A stretch of 64,000 nucleotides of DNA from Ilex aquifolium (taxonomy: Eukaryota > Streptophyta > Magnoliopsida > Aquifoliales > Aquifoliaceae). The notes under the pieces were generated by a model. It worked only from the letters and a program-made list of their open reading frames with translations. It ran no database searches and had not been told where the DNA came from. Shown here one piece after another: positions 20,587 to 33,529 of this stretch (the stretch's first letter is position 1; every line of letters starts with the position of its first letter). The translations under genes and the position numbers were made by a program. The stretch is from contig OX637407.1 of NCBI GenBank assembly GCA_951799425.1, forward strand, positions 24,419,191 through 24,483,190, read 5' to 3'.

Positions 20587-21313
20587 TGACGAGGATAGGA
20601 TTTTCGGGCCTGGGGCACCCTGATAGCCGAGCCCAAGGATCCCTGAAAATCCTGATTGTAGACTTCGAAGCCCAACTAGCCCACATCGAGAGCAAGGGGC
20701 CTAAAAGACCGGAGAGCCAACAGCCCAGCCCTGATCCAACTCTCAACCCATAGCCTAAGATAAGTCCTATTGCGCCACGTGCTCCAAGGATAAAGGGCAG
20801 TGGCTCTGATCCCCCAGAGTGACACCCTGCGAAATGCAGAGGGAAGTGGTGCCGAACGAACCCAGGTGGTCGTGGGCACAGTACCACCGGCGGACAGAGA
20901 GGCTTGCAGGGAAAGGACGAGGTCCCCACAAGATCAGAGAAGAAAAACAGCAAACCATAAGGAAAGGCAGGGTATAAATAGAACAGTAGAAGCAAGGAGA
21001 GAGGATCGACTCCTGAGTCTTCTTCCTAACCTTCATTCTGGTAGTTTGCCCCAGTGCCCAGACGACCCAGATAGTAAAGAATTCACTACGGCCTTGCGCC
21101 TGTATTTTCCTTACATCCATTTGAGATTAATACATTTCACCAAGGGCCAAGAGCCTTCATTATAGTGGATGTAACTCAAGTCCATCGGTTAGGGTGAACC
21201 ACTTACACTGCTTGTCTGTCATTGCATAACTTTCACTTTCTTAAGCCTACTCCATAAAACCCAATAGAACCGTATCAGATTGGGCCTGGGAGATTAACTC
21301 CGAGACACCATCA
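20587..21313 (+). repeat. 3' LTR (727 bp)
   Basis: Begins tgacgaggatagg and ends gagacaccatca, followed by ATAAT (21314-21318). Relative to the 5' LTR it lacks 15 bp and 2 bp and differs by about 23 substitutions by hand count. It carries a CACGTG G-box at 20776-20781 and TATAAATA at 20973-20980. It points towards the 14-3-3 gene that begins about 300 bp further on. Confidence 0.95.
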
Positions 21314-21318
21314 ATAAT

Positions 21319-21620
21319 ATTTTTATTTTTTTAAAAAAATAATGTAAAAAAATAAATTTAATTTTTTTATATCTTTAAGGGGACAAATGAAATTTTCCCT
21401 AAATTAAATTCTTCAATTTTGGGCTGGCAACACCGTTGCAATGAATATTTTCTTCATTGTGGGGTCAGCGTTAACGTGGCGCAGTTGAGATACTCCAATC
21501 ATAGACCATGCGTCGTCTTCACTTCCTTCTTTCTTAGCTGACCAAGCAATTTTGTAGTCCGAACAAAGAGAGATAAATGAAAGCGAAAGCCCTTGACCCT
21601 CTCACCATAAACTCTATTTT
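21319..21620 (+). promoter_or_regulatory. Proximal promoter of the 14-3-3 gene
   Basis: About 300 bp between the retrotransposon and the first transcribed exon. No clear TATA box. It contains ACGTGGC (21474-21480), an ABRE/G-box-like core, then a pyrimidine-rich stretch leading into a (CT)n run at 21621-21644. This is typical of TATA-less plant promoters with a pyrimidine patch and CT-rich leader. Confidence 0.5.
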
Positions 21621-21699
21621 CTCTCTCTCTCTCTCTCTCTCTCTACTCTCCTCTTTTTTCTGTGTCTGCGCCTCTGAAAGAGTACTTCCAAACATACAG
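21600..21699 (+). other. 5'UTR exon of the 14-3-3 gene (3' end defined)
   Basis: CT-rich leader ending aacatacag|gtatgt, a strong splice donor at 21700. The matching acceptor is most likely tttgaagtattag|gaatt (23635), just before the ATG at 23667, giving a leader intron of about 1.9 kb. The 5' end of the exon is estimated. Confidence 0.55.
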
Positions 21700-22515
21700 G
21701 TATGTTAAAGAAACTGTTTCATCTCCTTACTCTTGTATTTATTGCTGATCTTTGATCTTTACCAGATGCTTCGTAATACTTTGAACTTTGTTCTGAATTG
21801 TAGTGTTATATCTAAATTAATTGAGCTAATCGAAAAGAGAAATAGGATTTTGTATAGCCGACTCAAATGGTTTCTATAGAACTTTGTTGATTTGTTTAGT
21901 TGTGTTGAGTTGAAGTATTACTTGGTCGATCAAGCTTTGAATACTCACCTGACAAGGTGGTGTTTGGGGGGATCGGAAGTCCAAACCCACACTGCACACG
22001 AAAAGGGTACCTGAGATTTTTGTAATTTATTTGATTTAAAAGATCTAAGCACTCTCAGTGTCTATATGCGTATCTGTACGTACATGTACATAGGTAATTG
22101 ATACTCTCCAAAGATTTTTCCTAAGTTTTATTAATTAGTGATCAGAATTCTTAATTTTCTACCGTCGGGATCAAGTGGGTTCCTCAACATATTGTTGATT
22201 TATGGAGATTATTGGGTTCTTAAATATTAATTATTAGACGGTCGTTTATCAACACAATGATCCACTGCGTTGACCTCTGAATCCTAATGTGGAGTAAAAA
22301 ACATCGGTAGATTTCTCTTTGTTGCTTAATTTTTGGTTGTTTGGTCCTCCTCTCGAGCACTCATACTTCGTCAATGTTGACGTATCCATATCAGATATGA
22401 TACTCATCGAATACGTATCGAATATGCATTATACGTATCTAATAATTTATAAAATATGTGAATATTTCAAGGATACTTCTACACATGGAGTAAAATGTAT
22501 GATTTTTAATTTTAT

Positions 22516-22919
22516 GGGTTAATTGTACTGGAGGTCCTCAATGTATGAGATTTGTCTCAGTTTGGTTCCTAATATTTCAATTGCATCATTTTAGTCCTTG
22601 AAATATTGAATATGTTGCGTAGTTTTGGACAAAAAATGTGTAATATGGATAGTTCTTGGCCAAAATTTGGATAGTTTATGATCAAAACTATGTAATTTAA
22701 GTAGTTTTTTTGACCAAAATTTAGGTAGAAATTTGGTCAAGAGTTATCTAAATTATTTTTGTACCTATATTTAGGTATTATGTGATAAGTTTATATAATC
22801 AAAAATCGTTATCAATCTGGACGTTGTCTGCGTGAGGGACCACATTCAATACTTCAGAGACAAAAATGATGCAATTGAGACAAACTTTATACTTTGGGGA
22901 CCTTCAGTGTAATTAATCC
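22516..22919. mobile_element. MULE-like MITE in the 14-3-3 leader intron (404 bp)
   Basis: Inverted termini of about 100 bp: left gggttaattgtactggaggt, right ending accttcagtgtaattaatcc. Imperfect 9-bp flanks: taattttat at 22507-22515 and taattttaa at 22920-22928. A 9-bp duplication suggests Mutator-like transposition. No coding capacity. Confidence 0.65.
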
Positions 22920-23454
22920 TAATTTTAATCTATACCCTCTCATCAAGTTCACATACAATACAAAATATTAACAAAATTTCATTTGACTTTAAAGAAAAAA
23001 TATTTTTTAAGTATTATCTATTATTATATGTCAAAAGAGTATAAAAAAATAAGTTAATTACATTGTATTCTTATAAACAAATACTTATAAGAAAATCAAC
23101 CAGTTAAATATTGGTTATGATTTTTTTAATTGGTCACGTTTACTTTGTAGATATATCATAATGAGACAATATTATATCTTTTTAAAATAAAAATTGCTAA
23201 TTTTACTTACTATTGTTAAAGAATTGCTAAAAACTGTAATTTTTAGGTTGTTATAATAAAATATAAAATATATTTTATTACAAACGTATCTTGGTCGTAT
23301 CTGCATCTTTTTTTTTTTAGTTTTGTTGTATCGTTGTATTCATATCGTATTTTACCCGTATCATATCCATATCTATGTTTCATAGCTCATAGATCAGTTA
23401 TTTATTAGTAATAGACACCATGTAGGGTCTTAAGCTTATATAAAATGATTAGGG

Positions 23455-23610
23455 TAATCCGTGTCTCAAGGTACGGTGCAATGTGAATAGTTTTGAGAGG
23501 GATATTAGCGACCGTTGAATGAGTCTATTTGATATCGTCGGATGGGTTTATTGAAGACTGTCTGTTTTATATTATAGATATGGTTTAAAATTTTTATTAA
23601 AACTTGGATT
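23455..23610. repeat. Dispersed repeat, copy 2
   Basis: Copy of the repeat at 905-1110, here inside the 14-3-3 leader intron close to its 3' splice site. Confidence 0.5.
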
Positions 23611-23666
23611 ATTGACATTTTCTTTGAAGTATTAGGAATTGATTTGGAAAATAGGAAAAAGAAAAA

Positions 23667-25478
<1,812 letters not shown>

Positions 25479-26404
25479 TGACTGAAGCATTGTGAACTTG
25501 GGTTAAACGCATAGTATAGTATGCTTACGACAGATTCAATATGTGTTTGCCACTTTTTAAGTAGCTTTTGGCTTGTGTGATATTTTATTCTTGCTGATGT
25601 TACTCTTAGATTCTGGATCTTATTCCGTTACTCTGAGGCATACGATATTTTATGGGCCCCCTTCCCCTTATTATCATCCTCCTCAGAACTACTTTTATTG
25701 GTTGTTCTATTCTTTTTGCTTGCAATGGTGACTCCCCATTGGCTGGTGCAATGAATGAGAAACAGTAGCTATGCTGCACGCTGCTGTAATCGACTAATCT
25801 TTCTCTCTCCTTACGTTAATGGTCTTTTTGGTTTGGTAGGATGAAAGGGAAATTCAAATGAAACAAAGTAAGAGGAATCTATTTTTTTTGTCCCATTAGT
25901 GGGTTTGGATTGTTATGGTCACGGTCAGGCAAGAGTTTCACCCTATCATTTGTGTTCGTCGGAGGGATGATTCTCTAATGGAGTAAATATTCACTGTAAC
26001 GATGATATCACATTATCGATGATACGTGACATCATTAATTAATAATAGAGCAATGCTATAGGAATCTTACTTAAGAATTTAATGATGTACAACAATTGGA
26101 TTAGTTGTGAGTTTTAATGTTAGATAGAACCTACAACCAATCTAATGATTGTAGCTTATTAGGTCCCTAAATGAATCTACTTAAACTGAATCACATATTG
26201 CTTGAATTTGGCCCATTTGAAGAATGAGTTTACAAATCTGATTCAATTTGATTCGATTTTGTAATTTGAACGAGTTGTACGAACCAAACTCGATCTGATC
26301 TGATCGTTTAACAACCCCAAAAATAAGCACAAACCTAGAGAAGCCATTCTGTTCATTTGGATGAAAATAAATTCACAATAGAACACAATGAACCTGGGTG
26401 AAGT
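25479..26404 (+). other. 14-3-3 3'UTR and convergent intergenic spacer
   Basis: The first few hundred bases are probably 14-3-3 3'UTR. The segment around 26045-26190 forms an imperfect hairpin (acaattggattagttgt against acaaccaatctaatgattgt) and may be a small MITE. The rest has no gene. The next gene is on the minus strand, so the two genes are convergent. Confidence 0.5.
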
Positions 26405-29400
26405 TTAAACGGATACTGTTTCTTGCAAGCGGCCATCGACGCTGCTGTGGGTCAATACTTCCCTTGCCCGGGCACTCCTATGTTGTAGACGCTGGTGTAG
26501 TGTCTCTGACATCTGGTTGAAGAATTCAGCATCCCATCTATGTATTAACAAAGGGTCTTCTGCATAACATATGTACATGGATGTAACTGCACTTTCCACC
26601 ACTACCATTGCCAATCCGACCTATGAACAGGGAAGAAATCGGGTTAATTGAATGCATTCGAGTTCCAGGTTCATATCATGCGAAATTGGTTCATCAGACA
26701 AACAAACATAAATGAAAAATATGAAGAAAAAAAAAAGGTCTTGATTTCTGGCAAGATAATGACACCTGATCCTTGCTATCAGAGCAATACGTTAAATGTG
26801 ACAAGAGCACTCTCCAAAAGACTTCATGCTACCACAGCTGTTAGGTATGAGGGGTGAAGGAAAAGCTAAACCAGAGGGGGGAGCATTGTTCTTTCATCGG
26901 GTTTAAGTGAGAAGGGAAAGAGAGAAAAGAGGAGAGAAGGGCTTTCCTTGATGACATTTTAAATATTTTGATGGTCTGAAAGCGCAAAAAGAACAATCCT
27001 TCCCTCACCTACCATATGATCACTGCTATTTAACAACGCTAAGGTAAAGAAAATGTACCATGAAGACAAGGAATACAAATGTGAACTATGGCAGTGGCAA
27101 TTATATAGAGGAAAATTAAAGGTTTATCAGTTGGCAAAGATGAATTACTTTTACGCTAGAAACAGGTAAAACCGGGACAAGAAAAGAAAAATGGAACAAG
27201 TTTGCGGTCTCCAAAATAAAGTTTCACTCTAAATAGATTATGAGAATTGAGAATGGCTCCTCCAACATAAATTCCCACATCAGTTTTTAAAAAGAATGAC
27301 AGAGCCTAAAATGCTGTGTTTACCCTACTTATTATCCCACATAAATGAATTATAAAGTAAGAAATGACGACTATAAATCATACACACTCACCAAGATCAT
27401 TCCCATCAACATGGCAGTAGAGCCAACCATAATCACTCTGTCAGGATATTTAATCTTTGTCCAAACTCCTGCACAAGTACCGCTAATAAGGCCACCCAAA
27501 ATAGTGCCCATCAGTAGGACAGCACCTGAACAATCATAGGCAACGAGTGCTTCAACACCAGTTGATTGGAATAATTCCCAGGCATCTCTAGCCGAGTGAT
27601 TAAAATTTTTGCCATGAACAGCAATCTGAAAGCACAAAAAGTTTTGAATCATTCTGGATGTTTATGCCAACACTGAAAGTAGTGACAAAATTTATAGTAA
27701 GAAAACTCAGGACGTGTATAAGAAAGAAAATCATCTGTATTTTTTTATGGAAAAAGTATAGTTGTTTTAGTTAAAATTTTGGAAGTCTAAAAACATGAAA
27801 ACCACCTCAAAAAAACTAATAAAACCAACACAAAAACTTTGCATCTAAAATACGGACATTGGCTCCAATCTATCTCATTCCATTTGTTTAACTAATATAG
27901 AATAGAAATGAACACTGTGCTTAATCACAAAAATCAACCAGCATAAGAGGACTGCTCATCAATATACCCAGTCTATCACACACCATGTCAGTGACATGCA
28001 CATGATCATTGGACAAGAACAGTGGCAACACCCATGACTTCATCTCTGTAACCAATGGCCATGGTAAAGCATGGAATTCGTTATGTAGCACATAAAGCTA
28101 ACATATTTGAAAAGAATGATTACTCATTATTCTTTTCAAATAAGAAGCAGAAAAATCCTTTTCAGATCAAATTAAAGCAAACTAGCATTTTGCAAAAACA
28201 TTTTAGTCTAGTACCTTTCTTGAAACCAATTCGGTGCTCATCTTTATATCTCTTTCAGAAATTTTCCCTTTAAGTGCTATTGAAAATTGTGGACCAATCT
28301 TCTACACATCTTTTAAGTCAAATCTAAACCATAGAAACAAATATGTAATATGTTCATTTTAATAAGAAGCATTCATGCCACATTATTTTTTGAGAACCAT
28401 CATTTTGTCGAAACCTAAAATTTCAAATGCAGTACAAAAAGTGATGGCTACTATTTTTTTTAAAAAATCATTCAGCATACTTTATACATTCTCTATGCTC
28501 AAAGCAAGCAATTGAAGCATCAAATTCCTGTGAAGAAAGAAAGCCTTGAAATGAAATCTTCATATTCGATGGAACATATGCTGATAGGGAAAAATAATCT
28601 ATCTCTTAAAAGTTTGGCTAAAGAATATAGGCAATTCTCAAACATTCATATTAGCAGTGGTAATTCTCCAATCCCCCCCCTCCCCCCAAAAAAACCCTTT
28701 TTTCCCCATGTTCAGTTGTGAAGTAATCAGCAGAATGCATGTTCCACGATAGCATTTGTAAGCACTATTGGGCACATATCAATTTTGTGTACAGCATTCT
28801 CAACTCAATGCCATTATGAGCCAGCAATGTTGTAAAGAGAACGCATAGCGTGCAAATAATTACTCACCCTTAGATTGTAAAAAACATATTACTAATTATC
28901 ATCAAAAGTGAAAGGTCACCAGAATCTCAAAAAAATCTAAACAAAACTGGTACGGGTGAAAAAATTACCACAAAAAGGGTAAAGAACTACCTGGACAAAG
29001 GCATATTTGTTAAAAAACCGAACAAGAGTCTCCACCAGATGAAAAAGGAAATCAACACAGCATAGCAAACACTCGTTGTTGCCAATCTTTGACCTGAATC
29101 CTCTTATCTGAAACATATTAGATTGAGTTGTGTTATCAATCAGACATTTATTACTACAAGACCTATGAACACCATCCAAAAGTAACTATAATATTTGTGG
29201 ACCAGTCGAGAGCAAAGCGAACATACCTTCCACCGTAATGTCCGAATAGCAGCTGTAAAGAGTGATCCATAGCATATGCTACCAAAAGAAGTTGTCACAG
29301 CATACCGGAGAGACTTCATCAGCGGGTTGGGAGGCATTGATCCTGCTTCTCGACCACCATGCATGAGTACAAGAAACACCATTCCAGACACTATAACATG

Positions 29401-32082
29401 AACAGTATTACAGAGCACTGCGCCCGTCCAAAACAAACTTACACAGAACACCTGAAACCATTGTCTCAACGACATTATGACAGGGCCTGATTGCTTACTA
29501 ATTCTGACAAAAATGGACAGAACAGAAAAACGTTCCAGCTCACCGCAAGAAGCCACCAGCGTCCGCCATCACCCAGGCTAGATGCTACAACACCAGCTGC
29601 TCCAAAGGACCATAGGGCTAGCCATAAAAGCATAACTACCATGGATGCACATGCTACTCTCATAACTTCAGGAAGACTCCAAACCATCTTCATTGACTTT
29701 TGCACCACTAGCATGGTAAATGGAAGTCTGTAGAAAAATAACATATGCAGGGAAAACAGCAGGCACTTGAAACAACAGATGTTCACTTTGCGGTAATTCA
29801 TTAACATCACAAATACTGTGATTGTTCCAGAAAATACATAATACATGAGTAAACACTTGAAGATATTGAAAAGATAGGGGAGACGAACCCATTTTTCAAC
29901 TCTTTATAAATTTAAACCTAGAAGAGATATCTTTTTTTTTTTTTTTTTGGGGGGGGGGGGGGGGGAAGGAGATTGACCCTGCTGTTAAATTCTGTAGTAA
30001 ATTTAAATCAAAGGGCGATATTGTAATGTAGATGCATTCTATGAATGTGTAAAATTGCAGAACAATGGTAGAATCGCGTTAAACCATAATGCAAATGTTT
30101 CATTCCTTCGAAATTGATCTTTCTATTCTCTTCGCGTGTATAAAACAGAATCTCTGACAGTACATCCTTTATGGCATGGTCACTTCAACCGTCACCAGAA
30201 ACACCAATGTGAAATCGGAGAGTTCAATAATATTACCTGTCTATGATCGATATGATGTACAAGAACTGCAAAGCAGCACCAATGGCAAATGCAACACCCC
30301 AGAAGAACTGCTCGCCCCAAAAGCAAAGCACACTGATCACAGCAAGATAAGTGGTTAATATATGCACCGAAACCTTTAGTAACTGATTCGCTTTCGAACC
30401 AAGCAACAACAACCAAGTCCACCCGAGAAGCGTCCCTACTCCACCAGCAACGGCATACAATGGCCAAAAGTCCTCTGTTAATCCCGCTTGATTCTCAAGA
30501 AATCTCATTGTGTACTTATCAATATTAAGCCTATCCTTTTTCCTAAACCTATTAATACCAAGTACCCCTAGAATAAGACCTAACCCAACCAAATGCAACA
30601 CAAATACACCTAACCAGAACAGGTCCTGCCAATGGCGTGAAGCCTCTGGATCCAACCCCGGAGACAGCGAATTACTACCGTTTCCACTTCCACAACTCCG
30701 CCAAACATTCTACAGTTTAATTCACATGCCAATTAGATACATGAAAATACTTTTGATTGCTAATGGGTGAAATTTAAGTGACTGAGTAGTTTTATTTTTC
30801 ATTTTTTTGTATATCAGAAGACTAAAAAGAGTGAGTCTAACTTTCTATGTTTCTACAATTCAACACTGAGGCAATTAGATTCAGAAAGTTGTAATAAAGC
30901 ATGTGTCCATATATACGAATACGTGTATATGTTTATATATGTTAAATTCTGAATAAATAATCAAAAAGTATATGTAAGGTGGTGGATTCTTGTGTTATAA
31001 TTAAAATAACATGATTAAATTTAAAGTCAATAGATGATGGATTAGCATAAGTGATTAGAGATCATAATTATGTATGTATACTAAAGGTATGTTTGGTAGG
31101 GTGGATGATAACAATGAAAAAATGGAAAGTGTAAATGATACACTTTCTATCCTTCAAGAGAGAGAGGAATCCTTAATTCCCTCCTATGTGTTTGGTAAAA
31201 AAGATGTAAAGTATGAAGAATTGATATTTTTTTTTTTTTTTTGTGTTTGGTAGGATAAAAAAAAGATAACTATATATTTTACCATTGTATCTATATATAC
31301 AATTAATGTGTACATAATATGTAGGGTTAATAACATTTTTGGTCCTTACACATGGTCACCTCCGTCAAAAAACTTAACGAATTGTCAAATTAGGGACCAA
31401 AGTGACACGAATTGAATACTTTAGGACCAAATTGACAAAATTGATACTTTAAGAACTAAAAGTGTTATTTACCCTAATATGTAATTATAAGATATATGCA
31501 TATATTAAAGGATATGAAGGTAGATATAATTAACTTTCCGTCCATTTTTCTTCCCAAATTTGAAGGGATAGATTTTGATGAGTTGGAAAGAAGGTTAGTC
31601 CATCAACTTTTTCATTTTTTCTATTTTCCTTCCTTATCAAACAATGCATAAGCGTACCATCCACAAATTCAATTGAAAAGACAGTCTGACTCACAATGTT
31701 TTCTGACATGCATATGTATGAAATATAGATACATACATGTAAATGTGTGTGTGTACATATTATGATTTAAGAATGAGACTATTGAATGTTTTTGTTGATA
31801 ATTAATTTAATTGAAGAGAACGAAGAAAGCAATTGTTTATGTTTACCAATACAGAAGTGCTAATATTCTACAAATCAACACAAACGCTGTTAAAATTAGA
31901 ACACTTTCAATGTATCCATCTTTTTGTATAAAATTCACATAGATAATGTATATAACACATAAATAAGCATACAGTGATGATTAAGTCGAAGTGATCAGAA
32001 GAGATAGAGTTCAGATTACCGGTTGAGCGGTGGCAACAGAGACAGAGTCATCGGAGGAAGAGACGCTACGAGAGTCGCTCAT
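26405..32082 (-). CDS. Choline transporter-like (CTL/PNS1 family) membrane protein
   Basis: Seven coding exons, all GT-AG and frame-consistent: 32082-32020, 30709-30237, 29727-29544, 29451-29227, 29107-28991, 27625-27392 and 26620-26405. Total 1,512 bp, 503 aa. The Ser/Asp-rich N-terminus (MSDSRSVSSSDDSVSV) is followed by multiple hydrophobic segments, at about residues 51-74, 102-124, 132-150, 155-176, 200-228, 241-270, 377-405 and 415-450. The pattern is that of the plasma-membrane choline-transporter-like family (PF04515), including GREAGSMPPNPLMKSLRYA before a conserved region and a late TM pair ending VVVESAVTSMYICYAEDP. CTL proteins in plants are linked to choline and membrane-lipid trafficking; the substrate here is inferred only. 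Intron 1 is 1.3 kb and carries a MITE. A GA run at 32151-32164 lies in the leader. Confidence 0.9.
29932..29965. repeat. T17-G17 homopolymer block in CTL intron 2
   Basis: Seventeen T followed directly by seventeen G. It lies between exons 2 and 3 of the CTL gene. It may be a real double homopolymer or partly a sequencing or assembly effect. A milder C-run/A-run mix occurs near 28672-28700 in another intron. Confidence 0.7.
31324..31474. mobile_element. MULE-like MITE in CTL intron 1 (151 bp)
   Basis: Inverted termini GGGTTAATAACATTTTTGG and (right, reversed) GGGTAAATAACACTTTTAG. Both sides are flanked by the identical 9-mer taatatgta (31315-31323 and 31475-31483). Small, non-coding, with a precise 9-bp target duplication. 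It may sit inside an older, looser MITE (about 31090-31660) with gtttggta-type ends. Confidence 0.8.
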
Positions 32083-33529
32083 GGTGTGATTGTGATTGAT
32101 CGGACGGTTAGGATTGGTTTGGAAAGAAAATTGGCATCAGTTTCATGAGAGAGAGAGAGAGAGAAGTTGCAGGGTCAAGAGGTTTGTTAGGGTTTAGAGT
32201 GGGACACTAACAGAAAAAAGGTCGGGGAGCTTTGGTAATGGTAATGAAGTGAAAAGGAGTGGAAAAACAGAAACTGAAACTCAACGGCTATTTGTGGTGG
32301 TAAGGACGACATGGAAAAAATATTCGTTGCAACTATCACTAATCAATTAACTAACAATATATAAAAAAATAAAAAATAAAATAGATTTCATATAAAGAAA
32401 TTACAACCCTTTAAAAATATGAGGCTAAACACAATTTTTTTAGCTGGTTAGGTGAGTGTTTCTAATTCGAGAGCATTACATGGTAAACTCATTATCTATG
32501 ATATTAAAAATATATTGTTGTACAATCAAGCTCTCGGTTATCTATTAATCATCCATTTCGTTACTCAATTATTTTTCACCATCACTTATTTGACTCGGGT
32601 CGAGGTATGTTATGTACATAATTTTAATATATTTTTATTTGATATAAGAGGTGGTTGTTAGAAAGTTATTAGTGTGTTAGTGATAAGAATATTTTATGGA
32701 TAGTGAGTGTGTTAGTGATAGAGAAGTCATGAATTATGTTAGTTATTAATATAGTTTTTATTATCTTACATTTAAAAGCCCTTCAATCAATAAAATGGAT
32801 ATGTTAAAGTTGGAAAGTTCTATACCAAAATATTATTCAGCAAAAAGAGAAATATTTATCTATATATATAAAATAAATATATTCAGAAAAAAACAGTCCA
32901 ATTGAATATTAACCCTCTATCTCTATATATAAAATAAATATTTTTTTGATGATAAGAATTGAGAAACCTTTCCTCCCAAAATATTTAATTTTTATATTTT
33001 TAAAATATTTAATTATCTCATTCTAATAAAATTATTTCATTCGATTTATTTAATTACAACCTCTATCTTTTGTAATAACTCCCATTATTTTTTAAACTAT
33101 TTCAAATTTAAGTTTTTAATTATCTTTTTTCACTTTTTCACATTTAATAAAAATTATTTTAACTTAATAGCAGATAACTTTTTATTAATATAAATTTTTA
33201 AAAAGATAAAACAGAGTAATTATAGGAGAAATAAACAGCTAGAAAGTAAACAACAAGAAAGTAATGCCTCACAAGTCACAAGGGTCACATTAGCATCAAT
33301 AACTTCCCACCGTTCTTCCATCAATACACCCTCACAGCTTCAATTCACTCACCAAAATAAATAAATAAAAAACCACTAAATTGCAGTAATAATAATACAC
33401 ACCCACAAGGTGGCCCCACCTCATCACTTTACACTTATTGATGGCGGTACCACCAACCCACACATCAGAAAAGCGTAAAATCTTCTCTTCAACAAGGGTA
33501 ATAACGGAAAGAAAATTATACTATTTTTC
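32083..33529. other. CTL promoter side and spacer to the aspartic protease
   Basis: The first few hundred bases upstream of the CTL start should hold its promoter and GA-rich leader. The remainder is AT-rich with no gene. The aspartic protease gene ends at 33530 on the same strand, so the two minus-strand genes are head-to-tail, about 1.45 kb apart. Confidence 0.5.

Larger units (their letters stand above)
6436..21313 (+). mobile_element. Ty3/gypsy LTR retrotransposon, Tat lineage, full length
   Basis: A 14,878-bp element with two LTRs starting TG and ending CA, a primer-binding site, gag, protease, RT, two RNase H regions, integrase, a minisatellite, three antisense genes and a polypurine tract, all bounded by ATAAT. 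The order PR-RT-RH-second RH-IN and the extra region between pol and the 3' LTR are typical of the Tat lineage. The sense genes carry several stops and at least two frameshifts, so this copy is not autonomous. By hand count the LTRs differ by about 23 substitutions plus indels of 15 and 2 bp (about 3 percent), so insertion is geologically recent. Confidence 0.93.

Noticed and set aside
29140..29556. CTL exon-4 open frame as a separate short gene
   Set aside because: It fits the seven-exon CTL model with GT-AG borders and continuous phase.
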